The position numbers and the translations under genes were made by a program. A DNA stretch of 64,000 bases from positions 27,866,424-27,930,423 of the forward strand of contig OY365810.1 in NCBI GenBank assembly GCA_959347315.1, given 5' to 3'. Of this stretch, positions 1 to 23,280 are shown piece after piece; positions within the stretch are counted from its first letter, which is position 1, and each line of letters starts with the position of its first letter. The stretch is from Bimastos eiseni. Lineage: Eukaryota > Annelida > Clitellata > Crassiclitellata > Lumbricidae. Below the pieces are notes generated by a model. It was not told the origin of the DNA. It ran no database searches and was given only the letters and a program-made list of their open reading frames with translations.

Positions 1-434
1 CGAAACACGCATTCATACATTTGTCAACAATTTACATTCTTCATTTGACTCTCTGCATAAGTGCAAGGAACATTGAAAAACCTAAATGTCAAGAATTAAC
101 TAATTCCACACACAAGGTCTTCGGCTTCCAATTTTCAAAAAACATTAAAAGAATGAAGACACCATCATGACATAATATAACAACATGAAAATGAATATCA
201 CATTAAGGATTTTATTACAAAAAAACAATATTATAATAACAATATTAAAATATTATAATAACAAAGAAACAATTTTATAATAAATCTTGTTAACAATCAC
301 TGCACTACTTAAAAGAAATGGTTACAAAGCAGCTGCCTGTTTGAAATAGCCACAAATCAGTCTTTGAACATACTAGTAATTACATTAAGGTCTAATTCTA
401 ATATTGGGTCAAAAATGTCTCAAAATAGTGTTAC
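1..434. other. PCF11 intron 2, left part
   Basis: AT-rich sequence left of PCF11 exon 2. I searched it for the third PCF11 exon on the minus strand and found none. No repeat or gene signature was recognised. Confidence 0.6.
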
Positions 435-563
435 CTTTTCAAATACTGCAACAAAAGTGGAGACAATATTCTTGGAAAAAAGTTCCAGATAATTACTATC
501 TGCAAGGTTCTTCATGATGGAGTCAATCAGATACATGGTTGGAAGCTTCTCAGATTGGGGTGC
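435..563 (-). CDS. PCF11: PCF11 coding exon 2
   Basis: This exon has 43 codons. The minus-strand acceptor CAG lies at 566-564 and the GT donor at 434-433. It starts APQSEKLPTMYLIDS and ends FVAVFEK, which matches the human PCF11 segment ending FICVFEK. It has no start codon and is too short to stand out as an open frame; it was found by similarity. Both boundaries fall between codons, so it joins exon 1 without shifting frame. Confidence 0.9.
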
Positions 564-3500
564 CTGTTGAAAATACACACTGCATAAATCTCATCAATTT
601 TCAAACAGAAGAATGAGTCAATACACCAGTGAACGCCTGATCCTGACAAAGTACAACTAACTAGTCCTTTACAGCAAACAACACATAGTAAGCAGAAGTA
701 AATGCAAAGAAATTTACATTCTAACCACTAATTGGGTTGCAACATCCAAGTGTGACATCCATCACAACATTTGTAAACTGATTTATGATTACTGAACTTA
801 CTGAAAGTTTTTTTTAATTGAACAATAACGAGTCACTCCCACATCCATCAAAAACACCAGAATCAAGTGCTTTAAAATAATTCATGTATTAGAAGAGCAA
901 CACCTGATCTGAGATCACTACATCTAAAAACAACAATCGCATTCACCACCAGTAAATAGAGTAATATTGGTATTTGTAACTGTTGAACTGAACAACTTCT
1001 CCATCCAATATACATAGAATTTTAAAATTGTTTATGTTGAAAATCTTTAACATAGCTGTCCAAGTTCTACTCCCTATTATGGCCTAAGTGGTCATTCTAC
1101 AGATTGTGCCAGGAATTAATTATTTGTCAACCGTCAAAGAACATCTTTTAAGGTCTGATCTTTCAACTCAGCAGATTAAGTGTCGTTTAATTTAGGGTAG
1201 ACATTACATTACAGGCAGGAATCATTTGTTTGCAGGATAGTTAGCAAGGTTTGTGTGTATGTTGGCCTTTGAACTATAATGTGGAGTCAAATAAGGCTGT
1301 CAATGGGTACCCGCCCGAGGCTGACTACCCAAGTAATGAATTCGGTTTTCGGGTACTCAAAATTCCGAAAAAATGAAAAATGCACAATTTTACCTGAACA
1401 TATACCAGAAATATTTTGGTCATATTGGCAGACTGACCGGGCAATGAAATGGATTCTCGGGTGCCCAACATTCCATAATAATGCGCAATTCCCTACATTT
1501 CCTAACAAAATATCCGTACGGTCGGGTATCGTGCATATCGATGGGTACCCGCTTCATGATTTCAACGTTTTTTGACAGCCTTAGTGTCAAATTGAGCCCA
1601 ACACTACGTTGTATAGATCATGTGAATTTATTTGGGGCACCGCTTCACTTTGATTAGTGTTCTACTCTTTGAGTCTGCTCATTTATGCATGAAAGATTAA
1701 ACATTTCTGACTTGTGAATTCTTGTCTAGTCATAAACTTCTCAATTTAAATGAAGTGTTTGAAGACACTCCAAGAATCTGCATAATTAAATTTAGGAACA
1801 GCACATGACTGGAATTCTAATTTCAAACTCGATTAACATGTGTGGTTCCTTCTTTCACCTAGCCACGACATCACATGTACATGTTAGCAACTTCCTTAAG
1901 CTGGAAGAGACAATAATAGGTGAGAGCAGCCACAATCTTCAGCTGAAGCTCCAAACACAGAATAATGTATTCATGTGACACTAAACCTACTCACAAGCAC
2001 AATAGATTTGTAAATATTTTTCCATGCTAGAAGAGATTCAAACACCAAATTCCTGTCGACCCAGCATAACCAATGGACCGACTGACTAATGTCACAAGCC
2101 AATTAACCAACTTCTTATAGCTTTGGAATAACTGAGATACCATTTGTAAGACTGCATTACTGGGGAACATCACAGGAACCAATGTGTATGGCATGTTTGT
2201 TATAGTAGATAAGAAAATATTTTGTCATCTTCACTTTGAAATCTATAAATCGTTTTCTCTTTTAAAACTCGTCCAAGACACAACTAATATGATTTGGCAC
2301 CCATAAAGAATTCCTCACTTTTGACTTCATCCTATTAGCTAAGAGGTTCCAAACGCCTACTTAATTGTCCAGTGTCCGTGACCCAGATGTCATTCTAGTT
2401 AGCACTCTTTATCTTCTCTGGATATTTCACCAATCTTCCCCATTCCTGCTACTATCACTCAAGTCACCTCAGGGTCATCAAAAGATCAGTCTCTTCCCCG
2501 GTTCCCACTTCTATTGTCCGTTATTTGTCGGCGTATGTCATTGATCAGTCACGTAGGTCGTTGATCAATTTCTGTGTCATTCTGATGAATTATTTCATGC
2601 GACTGCAGAATTTGTTCAGTAAATGTGAATATTGTGGGTGAGGTTCCTGGCACTAGGTTTCCATGCTGGACTTAATCACTGGTTTAGTCAAGGAGTTAGT
2701 ATGTTTGAGGCTATTTTGATCACAAGTTGATGCAGTGCCAAGACAGCATCACGCCTATCTTTCTGATGCACCATGGAGTCAGGACCATAGTCGATGTGGT
2801 CCCATGACTGAATCAGGCCCATCGTTCTGATGTAGCATGGTCCATGGAGTCAGGACTATAGTTGATGTAGTCCCACAACTGCATCGGGTCCATCTTTCTG
2901 ACGTATCATGGAGTCAGGATCATAGTCAATGTGGTTCCATGACTGCATCAGGCCCATCTTGCTGATGTACTATGGAGTCAGGACCATATGAAGTGAATAC
3001 ACCACATTTAGCCAGGTACTAATGCACCCTCATGTACTGGCCGTACATGAGGGTGATATACTCTCGACGGAGGATGGTTGGCGCAGGCCGTTGGAGGGCC
3101 CTTAACCATTCAGTTTGCTGTTTGATTTAGGTCACATTGCAGAGCTCTTGTCTTTTTGCCTGGGTTCTTCACACTGGGAGCACCTCTCGTTGGTCTGCAA
3201 GAGGCGCTTCAGAAGTTCTCAAATACAATACAATACACCAGTCACCACTACTGATACCCCGTCATGTAAAGGCTTGACATCGTATCTGTGTGTCTGTATG
3301 TGAAGGTGTTTTGCAAATTCTATTCTATTTTCCACCATAGACTTATTGTCAAAAATGATCATACATGTGCTTTCTGACCTGTTACTGTTCGATCGTAGGT
3401 TGTGTACATACATAACTGCCATTATTTCAATTTTTTCATTAGTAAGTCAAATGTAGTGTTAGACTGACCAATGAAGCACACAATTTACCACAAATATACC

Positions 3501-6500
3501 AACAAATCACAGTATAATTTCAGCAACTATACAAATGAAGGAAATTTTGAAATCAAATTTCTGCAAAATTTCAAGAGCTTCCATTGGTCAAACTACCCAG
3601 CAGCTGTAAATAAATGATTGTTCTTGAAAGTTTGGATTTAAATCATTGTGGGGACCCTAAATGCTAATAGTCAAGGATGACTAAAATGGCTCATTATCAA
3701 TAGTAAACTAAACCAGATCACAACTTCAGATGAGAACAATGAATCAAGTTTATTCAATCAACAACAATTTCAAAGCATTTGTATGAAAACATTATTAAAC
3801 NNNNNNNNNNNNNNNNNNNNNNNNNNNNNNNNNNNNNNNNNNNNNNNNNNNNNNNNNNNNNNNNNNNNNNNNNNNNNNNNNNNNNNNNNNNNNNNNNNNN
3901 NNNNNNNNNNNNNNNNNNNNNNNNNNNNNNNNNNNNNNNNNNNNNNNNNNNNNNNNNNNNNNNNNNNNNNNNNNNNNNNNNNNNNNNNNNNNNNNNNNNN
4001 TAGTTGATGTAGTCCCACAACTGCATCGGGTCCATCTTTCTGACGTATCATGGAGTCAGGATCATAGTCAATGTGGTTCCATGACTGCATCAGGCCCATC
4101 TTGCTGATGTACTATGGAGTCAGGACCATATGAAGTGAATACACCACATTTAGCCAGGTACTAATGCACCCTCATGTACTGGCCGTACATGAGGGTGATA
4201 TACTCTCGACGGAGGATGGTTGGCGCAGGCCGTTGGAGGGCCCTTAACCATTCAGTTTGCTGTTTGATTTAGGTCACATTGCAGAGCTCTTGTCTTTTTG
4301 CCTGGGTTCTTCACACTGGGAGCACCTCTCGTTGGTCTGCAAGAGGCGCTTCAGAAGTTCTCAAATACAATACAATACACCAGTCACCACTACTGATACC
4401 CCGTCATGTAAAGGCTTGACATCGTATCTGTGTGTCTGTATGTGAAGGGTTTGCAAATTCTATTCTATTTTCCACCATAGACTTATTGTCAAAAATGATC
4501 ATACATGTGCTTCTGACCTGTTACTGTTCGATCGTAGGTTGTGTACATACATAACTGCCATTTTTTCAATTTTCATTAGTAAGTCAAATGTAGTGTTAGA
4601 CTGACCAATGAAGCCACACAATTTACCACAAATATACCAACAAATCACAGTATAATTTCAGCAAACTATACAAATGAAGAAATTTTGAAATCAAATTTCT
4701 GCAAAATTTCAAGAGCTTCATTGGTCAAACTAACCCAGCAGCTGTAAATAAATGATTGTTCTTGAAAGTTTGGATTTAAATCATTGTTGGGGACCCCTAA
4801 ATGCTAATAGTCAAGGGATGACTAAAATGGCTCATTATCAATAGTAAACTAACCAGATCACAACTTCAGATGAGAACAATGAATCAAGTTTATTCAATCA
4901 ACAACAATTTCAAAGCATTTGTATGAAAAACATTATTAAACAGTTAAGATATATAAGAAACCTAATAATTAATGACAACAGCTAATTGAGTAAAATAAAT
5001 TAATTATTTGTATGAAAACATTATTAAACAGTTAAGATATATAAGAAACCTAATGGCCACAGCTAATTGAGTACAATTAAATAATTATAATACAAATTAA
5101 TCCAGCTAAAAGAAGGAGCTATATATAATATTTCCTTATGTTACAGCTATGTATAGATCCTCTCTTAGTCAGAATATTACATTGGTGCAACACACAAAAT
5201 AAGTACAATAACTAATCTATTTCATCAACTTATTATCCATTCCTATATTAAATTTTAAAAGCACTGAATTAGGCCATGCAGTGACTATTTAATGGCACTT
5301 TTAATAGCTAGAACTCTAAAAGTAATAATATATTTTAATCAACAAATAAACGTCCCGATATAATTTGGAAGTTTATCATTCTTAGAAAATCAATATTTAA
5401 TATTTAGTGTTAGTGAACTGAATTCAAATAAAAACAGTTTTCTTAGAAAAAAACAATGCTTTTCGCCCTATAGGCATATGCGATAGGACCCCAATTTTAA
5501 AAGAATTCTCTTTACAGTATCCAAAACAATATTAAGCATTAATGTCAGCATGTAGATTTTTGGTCCAGTGCCATATGTTATCAAATTTCCTTACTGATAC
5601 CCAGGAGCAAACGCACTGAAATGCAATCTATTCCCATACATCTAACAGGTAACGATCTGGCTATTCTATAAAAAAATAGAAATTTGTAGAAACTCAGTGG
5701 TAACAGTTGCACTCGCCATACCATGCACTGCTCCATATTTTTTTATCCCCAATGTCACTTTAGGAAAAGTAATACATGCCTTCTGCTCCTTTTTGTGATT
5801 GTATTGCTGCATATTGTTAGATCACAACTCAAAAAGCTTTTCAATAAATTCCCACCCATGCCAAGTGTCATATGGAGACAAATGCGACATTACTAGCATA
5901 CCTGCAAAGCTTGAATAAAGGATCACAAATCATATAGCATGAAACGTTTGATAAATGAAACATATGGCAAAATGCATGTAGTTACTTAACCATTAGAGAC
6001 AATTTCATGCATCTGAATACATATGGACCTACATATAATCTGGTAACATCTGGAAAACATTTAACACTAGACAGAAATCTACAGCTATTAATCAGTTTTA
6101 AAGAATTCCAGTTCAGGACAATGATATTTAATTATTACCAACACCAATTTCACTTAGGATTAGGCTTTCCTGCACAAAAATAAATTGAGGAAGTGTAGAT
6201 TGCTTGAATAGGATAATATTTTATTTTTCAAAGCCGTATAATGTTGGGTTTTTTAATATAACCGGTTATTTACAAGTATAACAAAATACACAACGTGACC
6301 TCCAAATTTTTATTTCACATAAACTTTTAGCTACAATACATTCAAAAATGATGCAAAAGAACTACATAAAAACTTATTATTATACTCTAACTTGGAGAAA
6401 GCATAAGTAGTCGACCTGTAAGGCGCGATCTTCGATAACTTTGACAAACTGATCGGCATACTGCTTGTTTTCTTCGGCGAGCATTGTCAGCATATTGATA

Positions 6501-6571
6501 AGAGGTTTGCTGTTCATCTTCAGGTCGCCGAGTGACGATCGGTATTCCTCGACCGCTTCTTCGTCAGCCAT
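435..6571 (-). CDS. PCF11: PCF11, pre-mRNA cleavage complex II subunit, N-terminal part (two exons, 3' part off the window)
   Basis: Pcf11 is a nuclear subunit of cleavage factor II. It couples mRNA 3'-end cleavage to transcription termination by binding the phosphorylated RNA polymerase II C-terminal domain through its N-terminal CID. Two minus-strand coding exons join in phase (6571-6416, then 563-435) and encode the first 95 residues. They follow human PCF11 closely: NSKPLINMLTMLAEEN matches NSKPHINMLTILAEEN, and EKLPTMYLIDSIMKN matches EKLPVMYLMDSIVKN. These segments make up most of the helical CID. The 5.85-kb intron between them carries a hAT element and the sequence gap. The next expected exon (beginning around VDENTRKS in human) is not visible in bases 1-434, so it lies to the left. 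Family identity is confident; completeness cannot be judged. The start codon faces DHX15, 1.8 kb away. Confidence 0.9.
1292..1583. mobile_element. hAT-type MITE, 292 bp
   Basis: The ends are perfect 12-bp inverted repeats (TAAGGCTGTCAA at 1292-1303, TTGACAGCCTTA at 1572-1583). The flanking octamers are gagtcaaa and gtgtcaaa, an 8-bp target duplication with one mismatch. That length fits the hAT superfamily. GGTACCC-rich subterminal repeats lie inside both ends. There is no transposase; the 98-codon open frame across it is incidental. A truncated, inverted relative lies at 36398-36629. Confidence 0.8.
2745..2990. repeat. Minisatellite, about four units of about 65 bp
   Basis: Each unit contains a version of atggagtcaggaccatag followed by a gatgtggtcccatgactg-like segment and a gcatcaggcccatctt-like segment. 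Four diverged units are visible. Part of the array is repeated after the gap, in the duplicated copy beginning at 4001. Confidence 0.75.
2859..3800. repeat. Duplicated segment, copy A (probable assembly artefact)
   Basis: About 940 bp that reappears after the gap from 4001 in the same order and orientation. It ends exactly at the run of Ns. The two copies differ mainly by single-base insertions or deletions, many in homopolymers, for example around 3305, 3370 and 3467. Confidence 0.85.
3025..3055. repeat. Inverted repeat (13-bp perfect stem, 5-nt loop)
   Basis: CACCCTCATGTAC at 3025-3037 is followed by TGGCC and the exact reverse complement at 3043-3055. The same hairpin recurs in the duplicated copy at about 4167-4197. 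No U-tract follows and no function is assigned. Confidence 0.7.
3801..4000. other. Assembly gap, exactly 200 N
   Basis: A run of 200 unknown bases. The round length suggests a placeholder, not a measured gap. Open frames through the Ns are meaningless. Confidence 0.99.
4001..4941. repeat. Duplicated segment, copy B (probable assembly artefact)
   Basis: Base 4001 corresponds to 2859 in copy A, and the match runs to about 4941, where copy A ends at the gap. Copy B then continues into unique sequence. Two overlapping contig ends that were not merged would give exactly this layout. Confidence 0.85.
4921..5080. repeat. Tandem duplication, about 88-bp period
   Basis: The block gtatgaaaacattattaaac, followed by a ttaagatatataagaaaccta segment and an acagctaattgagta segment, occurs at about 4921 and again at about 5010. 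The first unit carries a short insertion. The left part of this block is also where copy A meets the gap, so the tandem may have contributed to the mis-assembly. Confidence 0.75.
6416..6571 (-). CDS. PCF11: PCF11 coding exon 1
   Basis: This exon has 52 codons, starting at the ATG at 6571-6569 and ending after CAG with a GT donor at 6415-6414. The open frame continues into the intron for 11 more codons to a stop, but similarity to PCF11 stops exactly at the donor. The encoded residues begin MADEEAVEEYRSSLGDLKMN and cover the first helices of the CID. No intron splits the final codon. Confidence 0.9.
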
Positions 6572-7454
6572 TCCCCCAGTACTTTTCGCCTTCGCCAGCA
6601 GAAAGTTTCCTTTTTCAGAGCAGCGTTAAGATAAAGAAACAATTGTCCAGTAGAGAATTTAACAACGTTTTCCGCGTCATATGAGAAACTATCTCTTACA
6701 CAACTACGAAGTACAAAATGGCTTCCAGAACCGGAAGACGCACAATGAAACGAAGCAAAGAATTATAAATATAATACTAGAGTAAGACACTATAAATGCT
6801 AACTTTGTGTGGTTATTGCAAGGTATCGTTAAACGCGTTGCTGCAATCGTTATTTACTTTCTAAAGACATTTTAAGACAATAATTTTAAAGATACAAAAG
6901 CTAAGCACAGGGCACCAGAGTTGTTGAGAGCTGCCAAGAAATTAGAGATAGGAGATAGGTTATGCCTACGCACCTCCTTAATGAAAGACGGCGCATCGAT
7001 CAATTCTTGCATGTGTTCCCATCCAGTCGATCCTTGGTTCCCATCGTTCCCAATTTAAGATGTAAGAATGTAATGTGAATCATCGAAAATAGCACTTCTT
7101 CCGCTCCCGTCAAACATGCAGTGTATAAGCTGGTTGCAGCGACTTCGCCTTCGTGGACGCTGTGGTAATGTTAAGATTACGATTGTGGCGTCTTTCTCCT
7201 GGTCTGTCGGACTCTGTCCGCGTCGGTCAGGCCTCCGTGGTCTGTCAGCTAGAGGACTTTCGGATAAATACAGTCGATCATACTCAGCGTTTATTGCAGT
7301 TCTCATCATTCACCAACGATATCGGCCAGGATACATCAGTACACCACCCTCAATCGTGCAATTGGATAGTCACCGGGCACACGATCGAGGTTCCCAAACT
7401 TTAGGGCATAACGTCGAGAACATCGGTAGGTATCGGCTCCTCCGCGATGGTCCT

Positions 7455-7510
7455 CGATCGATCTCGAGTAGATCTATAGATCTATATCTATATATATCGA
7501 TAGATCTAGT
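7455..7510. repeat. Palindromic GATC/TATA simple repeat
   Basis: Alternating agatctatagatctatatc-type sequence rich in short palindromes, between PCF11 and DHX15. The 162-codon open frame that runs across it resembles nothing I recognise. Confidence 0.6.
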
Positions 7511-7764
7511 GTCGGCGCAGCATGGACGAAAAAATACAATTGCGTCCCAAAAAAACAAAAAAATGACCAAAAATATTTTAGCAGACTTTTTTAACGAAGC
7601 ATAGCAAATTAAAATATTTAACCAAATAATTCGTAAATAGAATGAAATTTTGAACTTCGTCAGTACATACTTAGTAGGCCTACTTACGGTATGTCGATGC
7701 TTCCAGACTCAGAATAGTTAATATACGTACTCCAAGCTGACTCCGGAAGTGACATGATTATCAA

Positions 7765-8035
7765 TCAATCAATCAACCAACCAGCCAATCGACCATGCAG
7801 TCAGTCAGTCGATCAATCAACCAATCAATGCAATTTATGTAGCGCATATCGAAGATCTATAGCTCAACCTAGGCCAGGTCAAGAAGGAAAGTCTTGAGAA
7901 GTTTATAGAGAGAGCCAGACATGTAGGTCGCGCGGGAAAGAGCGCATATCAGATGGAATATTGTTCAAACACTGGGACCCACAATTGCGAGAGCTTTATT
8001 CTGTCAGTGTAAGCATGTGGAACCACAAAGATTAG
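7765..8035 (-). mobile_element. Non-LTR retrotransposon 3' end (decayed)
   Basis: Read on the minus strand, with stops and frame changes, the translation includes ALAIVGPSV and a KLLKTFLLDLA-like end. These resemble the C-terminal tail of CR1/L2-like reverse transcriptases (RAFxVxGPSxWNxLP...LLKTxL). It finishes in a tattered TGAT tetranucleotide tail (plus strand atcaatcaatcaatca near 7761). Only the last few hundred bases are present, as expected for 5'-truncated LINE copies. Confidence 0.6.
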
Positions 8036-8400
8036 CACTCAGCTGGCGCCACGCAGGCCTCCGTAATCTGTATAATTCTCTATAGAATTTATCTGACTCT
8101 TCTCGTTGCATCTGCTATTGTTGAAAGATAGTGAAATTGTGCGTGAAACAATTAACTGAGGTGCGTGACTATTATTGAGCTGTGGGAACGAAAAAAAATG
8201 AATCTTAAGTTTGGCTACCATAATTACGATTTAACGACGTCATCAACGTTATTATCTCTACTCTAACATGTATATAGTCTGCGATCCGGGTATTTGGGCA
8301 GCAAGAATAAGAAAAAGACTATTAGTGCGAAATTGCGAGGCGAGTTGGTCATCACGTTTGGGTTAAATTATATTTGATTTTGTTGTGATTTCTGCCGGCC

Positions 8401-20299
<11,899 letters not shown>

Positions 20300-21242
20300 T
20301 AGCAAAGCCGTGAAACTATTAGCATTGATAGATGTTCTGTGGAGCTGTCAAAAACGGTTCCAGAAAAGCCATTTATTGTTTATTTGGAAAACTGACTACA
20401 GTAGTATCTTGAGAGCTATGAAATGCTGCCTGGATAGCTATTCAGTAGGGCCATTTAAAAATTCGATTTTAAAATTCTTTGAACCTTATGTTGTCATCAT
20501 TGGTGTGTTGGTTTATGATGACTTCAGGAGGAATAAGCGATTTACTTCAACAATGTGAGAAAAACTGCGTACATGTAGTTTTACTTGATATGCTGTTATT
20601 TTGGATGACTCTATCTTATGTAAGTTGAATTTTGCAATGCACATGCAAGGAATTTGATAGGTGTATTTTATGCTTCTTTAATGTGCTTGTTAAGTTTCTT
20701 AAAGAAATTAGAGGTTTGGTTGGCAATATAATTTTTATCTTTGGGTTTACTGGATGGAATATATGTGAGTGCAGTCGTCGATTTAGTGGTATAACCATAC
20801 TAAAGGTTTGGTGGTTCTGATTATTTCAGAGCTTTTGGTTTAGATTAATAGGTCATGCCACATCAAGACAGAAATGTTGCGTTGATTGATACTAAGCAGC
20901 ATTGTAATCTGTTTAGTTTTTGAGAATGTTTCATAGGTGCTGCTGGCATTTCACCCTATGGCAGATCTAATGAAATGCTGCAGAATTAGCTGAGGTTTTG
21001 CATCATGGCTTGATTGTTAATGCTACTTGCTACACCTATTCGAAACAGTGGTTACAATCTTCATGAGAGAAAACTTTACCTTATATTACCCCTTAAAGAT
21101 AATCATCACTACATACCTGCATCCTCTACAAGTTTGCAAATCGATACTCATTCTGTTTGCCCCAGACAATGGCCTTTGACATGTCCCTGGACAATATTAA
21201 CTTTCTCTGTCTGAGTTGAGTCGGAGTCAACTTACTATTTCC

Positions 21243-21248
21243 AATAAA
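21243..21248 (+). terminator. Candidate DHX15 polyadenylation signal
   Basis: The first AATAAA on the plus strand after the DHX15 stop codon, 944 bp downstream. ATTAAA follows about 40 bases later. Position and sequence only; no transcript evidence. Confidence 0.35.
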
Positions 21249-21474
21249 TGAATTTTTTTAGTGATTCATATAGAGCGTCAACATTAAACAGTTGAGTGTC
21301 ACCTAGGGGAATAAAATCAGTTCTTAATTTATGTTTAATGTTTGACATTATTGCCATCCTGCTTTGCAGTGCTTGCCGATAACATCTGCAATTCCGCATG
21401 GAACTTCTCACAAGAAACCTTCCCTTCACTATAAGTTATTAAAGCAGCCATGAAGTAATAGTGCAATGAGTGTA

Positions 21475-22247
21475 GGACAAAAGCCCCCCCCCCAGTGTAG
21501 ACCATAAGCTTGCCCAAATTATATATGCATGCTTGTATGTGTGTGCATATGATGCATGATTGTATGCACAATATGTACGTGTGCATGGATGTGTCCATGT
21601 CGGCTAAGTGTTACTAAACCTGTAAAATATCTATCTTTAGCGGGTTGACATATTGCTTTGATTCCAATACCTGCAAAGTTTGAAGACGAAATGGTTAGTA
21701 ATATGAGATGTGCATGTTAGAAGTCTTCGTTTTATAGGCACACATTTATGAAATTTTCAGCTATAGGGGTCTTCACCCACTCTCAGAGACTGTGAGATGA
21801 TTATCGCGTGTCACTGACTGTAAGCATACTTACTAGCTGACCTTCACCGCTTATATTCTTAGATTATCATCTATATTGAGGTATTAACGGGAGATGATTA
21901 TCGCGTGTCACTGACAGTTTTGCTAACCAACGCTGCTTACTAGCCGACGATCTTCGCCGCTTATTAAGGCGTGTCGCTGACTGTTTGTTTGCAGTACTTA
22001 TGTATCCTGCAAGACAACTAAATTTTCAGAATTGAACTCACTTTGTCTCCTCTGCGACACAATAATTAGTTGCTTGCTTTCATATATTTTACATAATGTC
22101 CGGTAGATATATAACTTGTTATCATCCGTTCGTACTTCACACTAGGGGGGCTTTTGTCCGGGGGGCAAATGTCCTACCCAAAATCGGGGGGCTTTTGTCC
22201 GGTGGGGCTTATGTCTTGTGGGGCTTTTGTCCTGGGGGCTTTGTCCG
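21475..22247. mobile_element. Inverted-repeat element with GGGGGCTTTTGTCC array (unclassified)
   Basis: GGACAAAAGCCCCC...CAGTGT at 21475-21498 is the inverse of ACACTAGGGGGGCTTTTGTCC-type sequence at 22139-22159. On the right side the G-rich arm expands into a short array of five to six variants of GGGGCTTTTGTCC through 22247. The 640-bp interior includes a 98-bp tandem repeat. This looks like a DNA transposon derivative, but I could not define a target duplication. Confidence 0.5.
21793..21985. repeat. Tandem repeat, period about 98 bp
   Basis: gagatgattatcgcgtgtca followed by ctgac recurs at 21793 and 21891. Each is followed by a diverged acttactagc/cttcaccgcttat segment. A third partial unit (gcgtgtcgctgactg) starts near 21968. 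Confidence 0.7.
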
Positions 22248-23280
22248 TTCCCTTAGTCGAATACATCAACTTTATAAAGACGAGGCCTATACCCGGTCGT
22301 ATGACAACGTACATGTATGTGTGGCGCAAGTCCTACTTTACAGCTGAACAGTTTAATTAAAATATTAAATTGCAAACTGGGACTATTGGCCCTTATTGGT
22401 ACGCTGGCTCCACATATACTTTTGCTAATGTTTGTAATTCACCACCAGCGCTTGTAATGGCTGACTGCAAGTTTTAAAATTGACTGCTGAAAAAGCTGAA
22501 GAAATCAATTTACATTCAGTGTCCTATTCGGTTAATGTATTGACTATTGAGCAACGACAATACAGGTGCATATCTGTGTACAATTTGGCCAATTGTGGGA
22601 TATAATATTAGACAAATATGTTCTATTTTGGACGTTGCCCTTTGTTCTATTTGACTGCCCTTCGTTTTCTATTTGACTGACAAACAAGTGCCGAACGATG
22701 AAGAGTAGAGATTAATTATGCAAATTTACTCAAAGGTCGAACTACAGGATTGGACGGCATAACAAGACCGATTGTCTATTGGTTGCGCTGTCACGTGAAC
22801 GTTTTTTTACTGGCTGACGTTGTCATGCGCTTGTACAGGGCTATGTAGGTCTTTGTTGTTGAAGTTGGATCGTAACGGTCGGATTTTTCGGTTTTATGTA
22901 GATAAGTTTTCGGAGCTGCCGTTTAAAAGAACATTTTGGAAACAGGCGAAGGAGTACCGTTCGGCCAGCAGTCGAGTCCTGACGTCGTGGAGATCGTTTT
23001 ATTACTTTCGATGATTGTCTGTCTTGAAAATCAGGAAGTCGACCATCTTGGATTTTCAACAGAAATCGTTTAATCTGCCATCTAATTAAAAGCCAGAAAT
23101 GGTAGCAGTTGTAAGAACTTGTTTTTAAAGACAGTTGCGATTGATGCAGCATAAGTGGTCGAATTAGCTTATTGCAAGAGACAGAATTTGCTAGGCTAGA
23201 CTGTAGGCTGATTGAAAATCTAAATCTGAGAATAAAGTATGCAAATTTGTTTTTCTAAGTGAAGTTTCTCGTCATCCGAA

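Larger units (their letters stand above)
564..6415 (-). other. PCF11 intron 1 (5.85 kb)
   Basis: Intron between PCF11 exons 1 and 2. It holds a hAT element (1292-1583), a minisatellite (about 2745-2990), a false 940-bp duplication flanking a 200-N gap (2859-4941), and a local tandem duplication (4921-5080). The remainder is AT-rich with no exon-like conservation. True intron length is unknown because of the gap and the duplicated flanks. Confidence 0.7.
6572..8400. promoter_or_regulatory. Head-to-head intergenic region between PCF11 and DHX15
   Basis: The two start codons point away from each other across 1829 bp, so this interval should contain both 5' UTRs and both promoters. No TATA box in a convincing position was seen for either gene. 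A degenerate TA/GATC simple repeat (7455-7510) and a LINE tail (7765-8035) occupy the middle. Promoter activity is inferred from gene orientation only. Confidence 0.5.
20300..23280. other. DHX15 3' UTR and intergenic sequence up to the PNRC gene
   Basis: Holds the DHX15 3' UTR (end undefined; AATAAA at 21243 is a candidate), a C-rich/G-rich inverted repeat pair enclosing a 98-bp tandem repeat (21475-22247), and the likely 5' UTR of the PNRC gene. No other exon-like sequence was recognised. Confidence 0.5.

Noticed and set aside
3754..4099. Open frames spanning the N run
   Set aside because: They exist only because unknown bases contain no stops.
7116..7604. 162-codon plus-strand frame between PCF11 and DHX15
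   Set aside because: No recognisable similarity; it runs through a GATC/TATA simple repeat and overlaps equally long frames in other phases.
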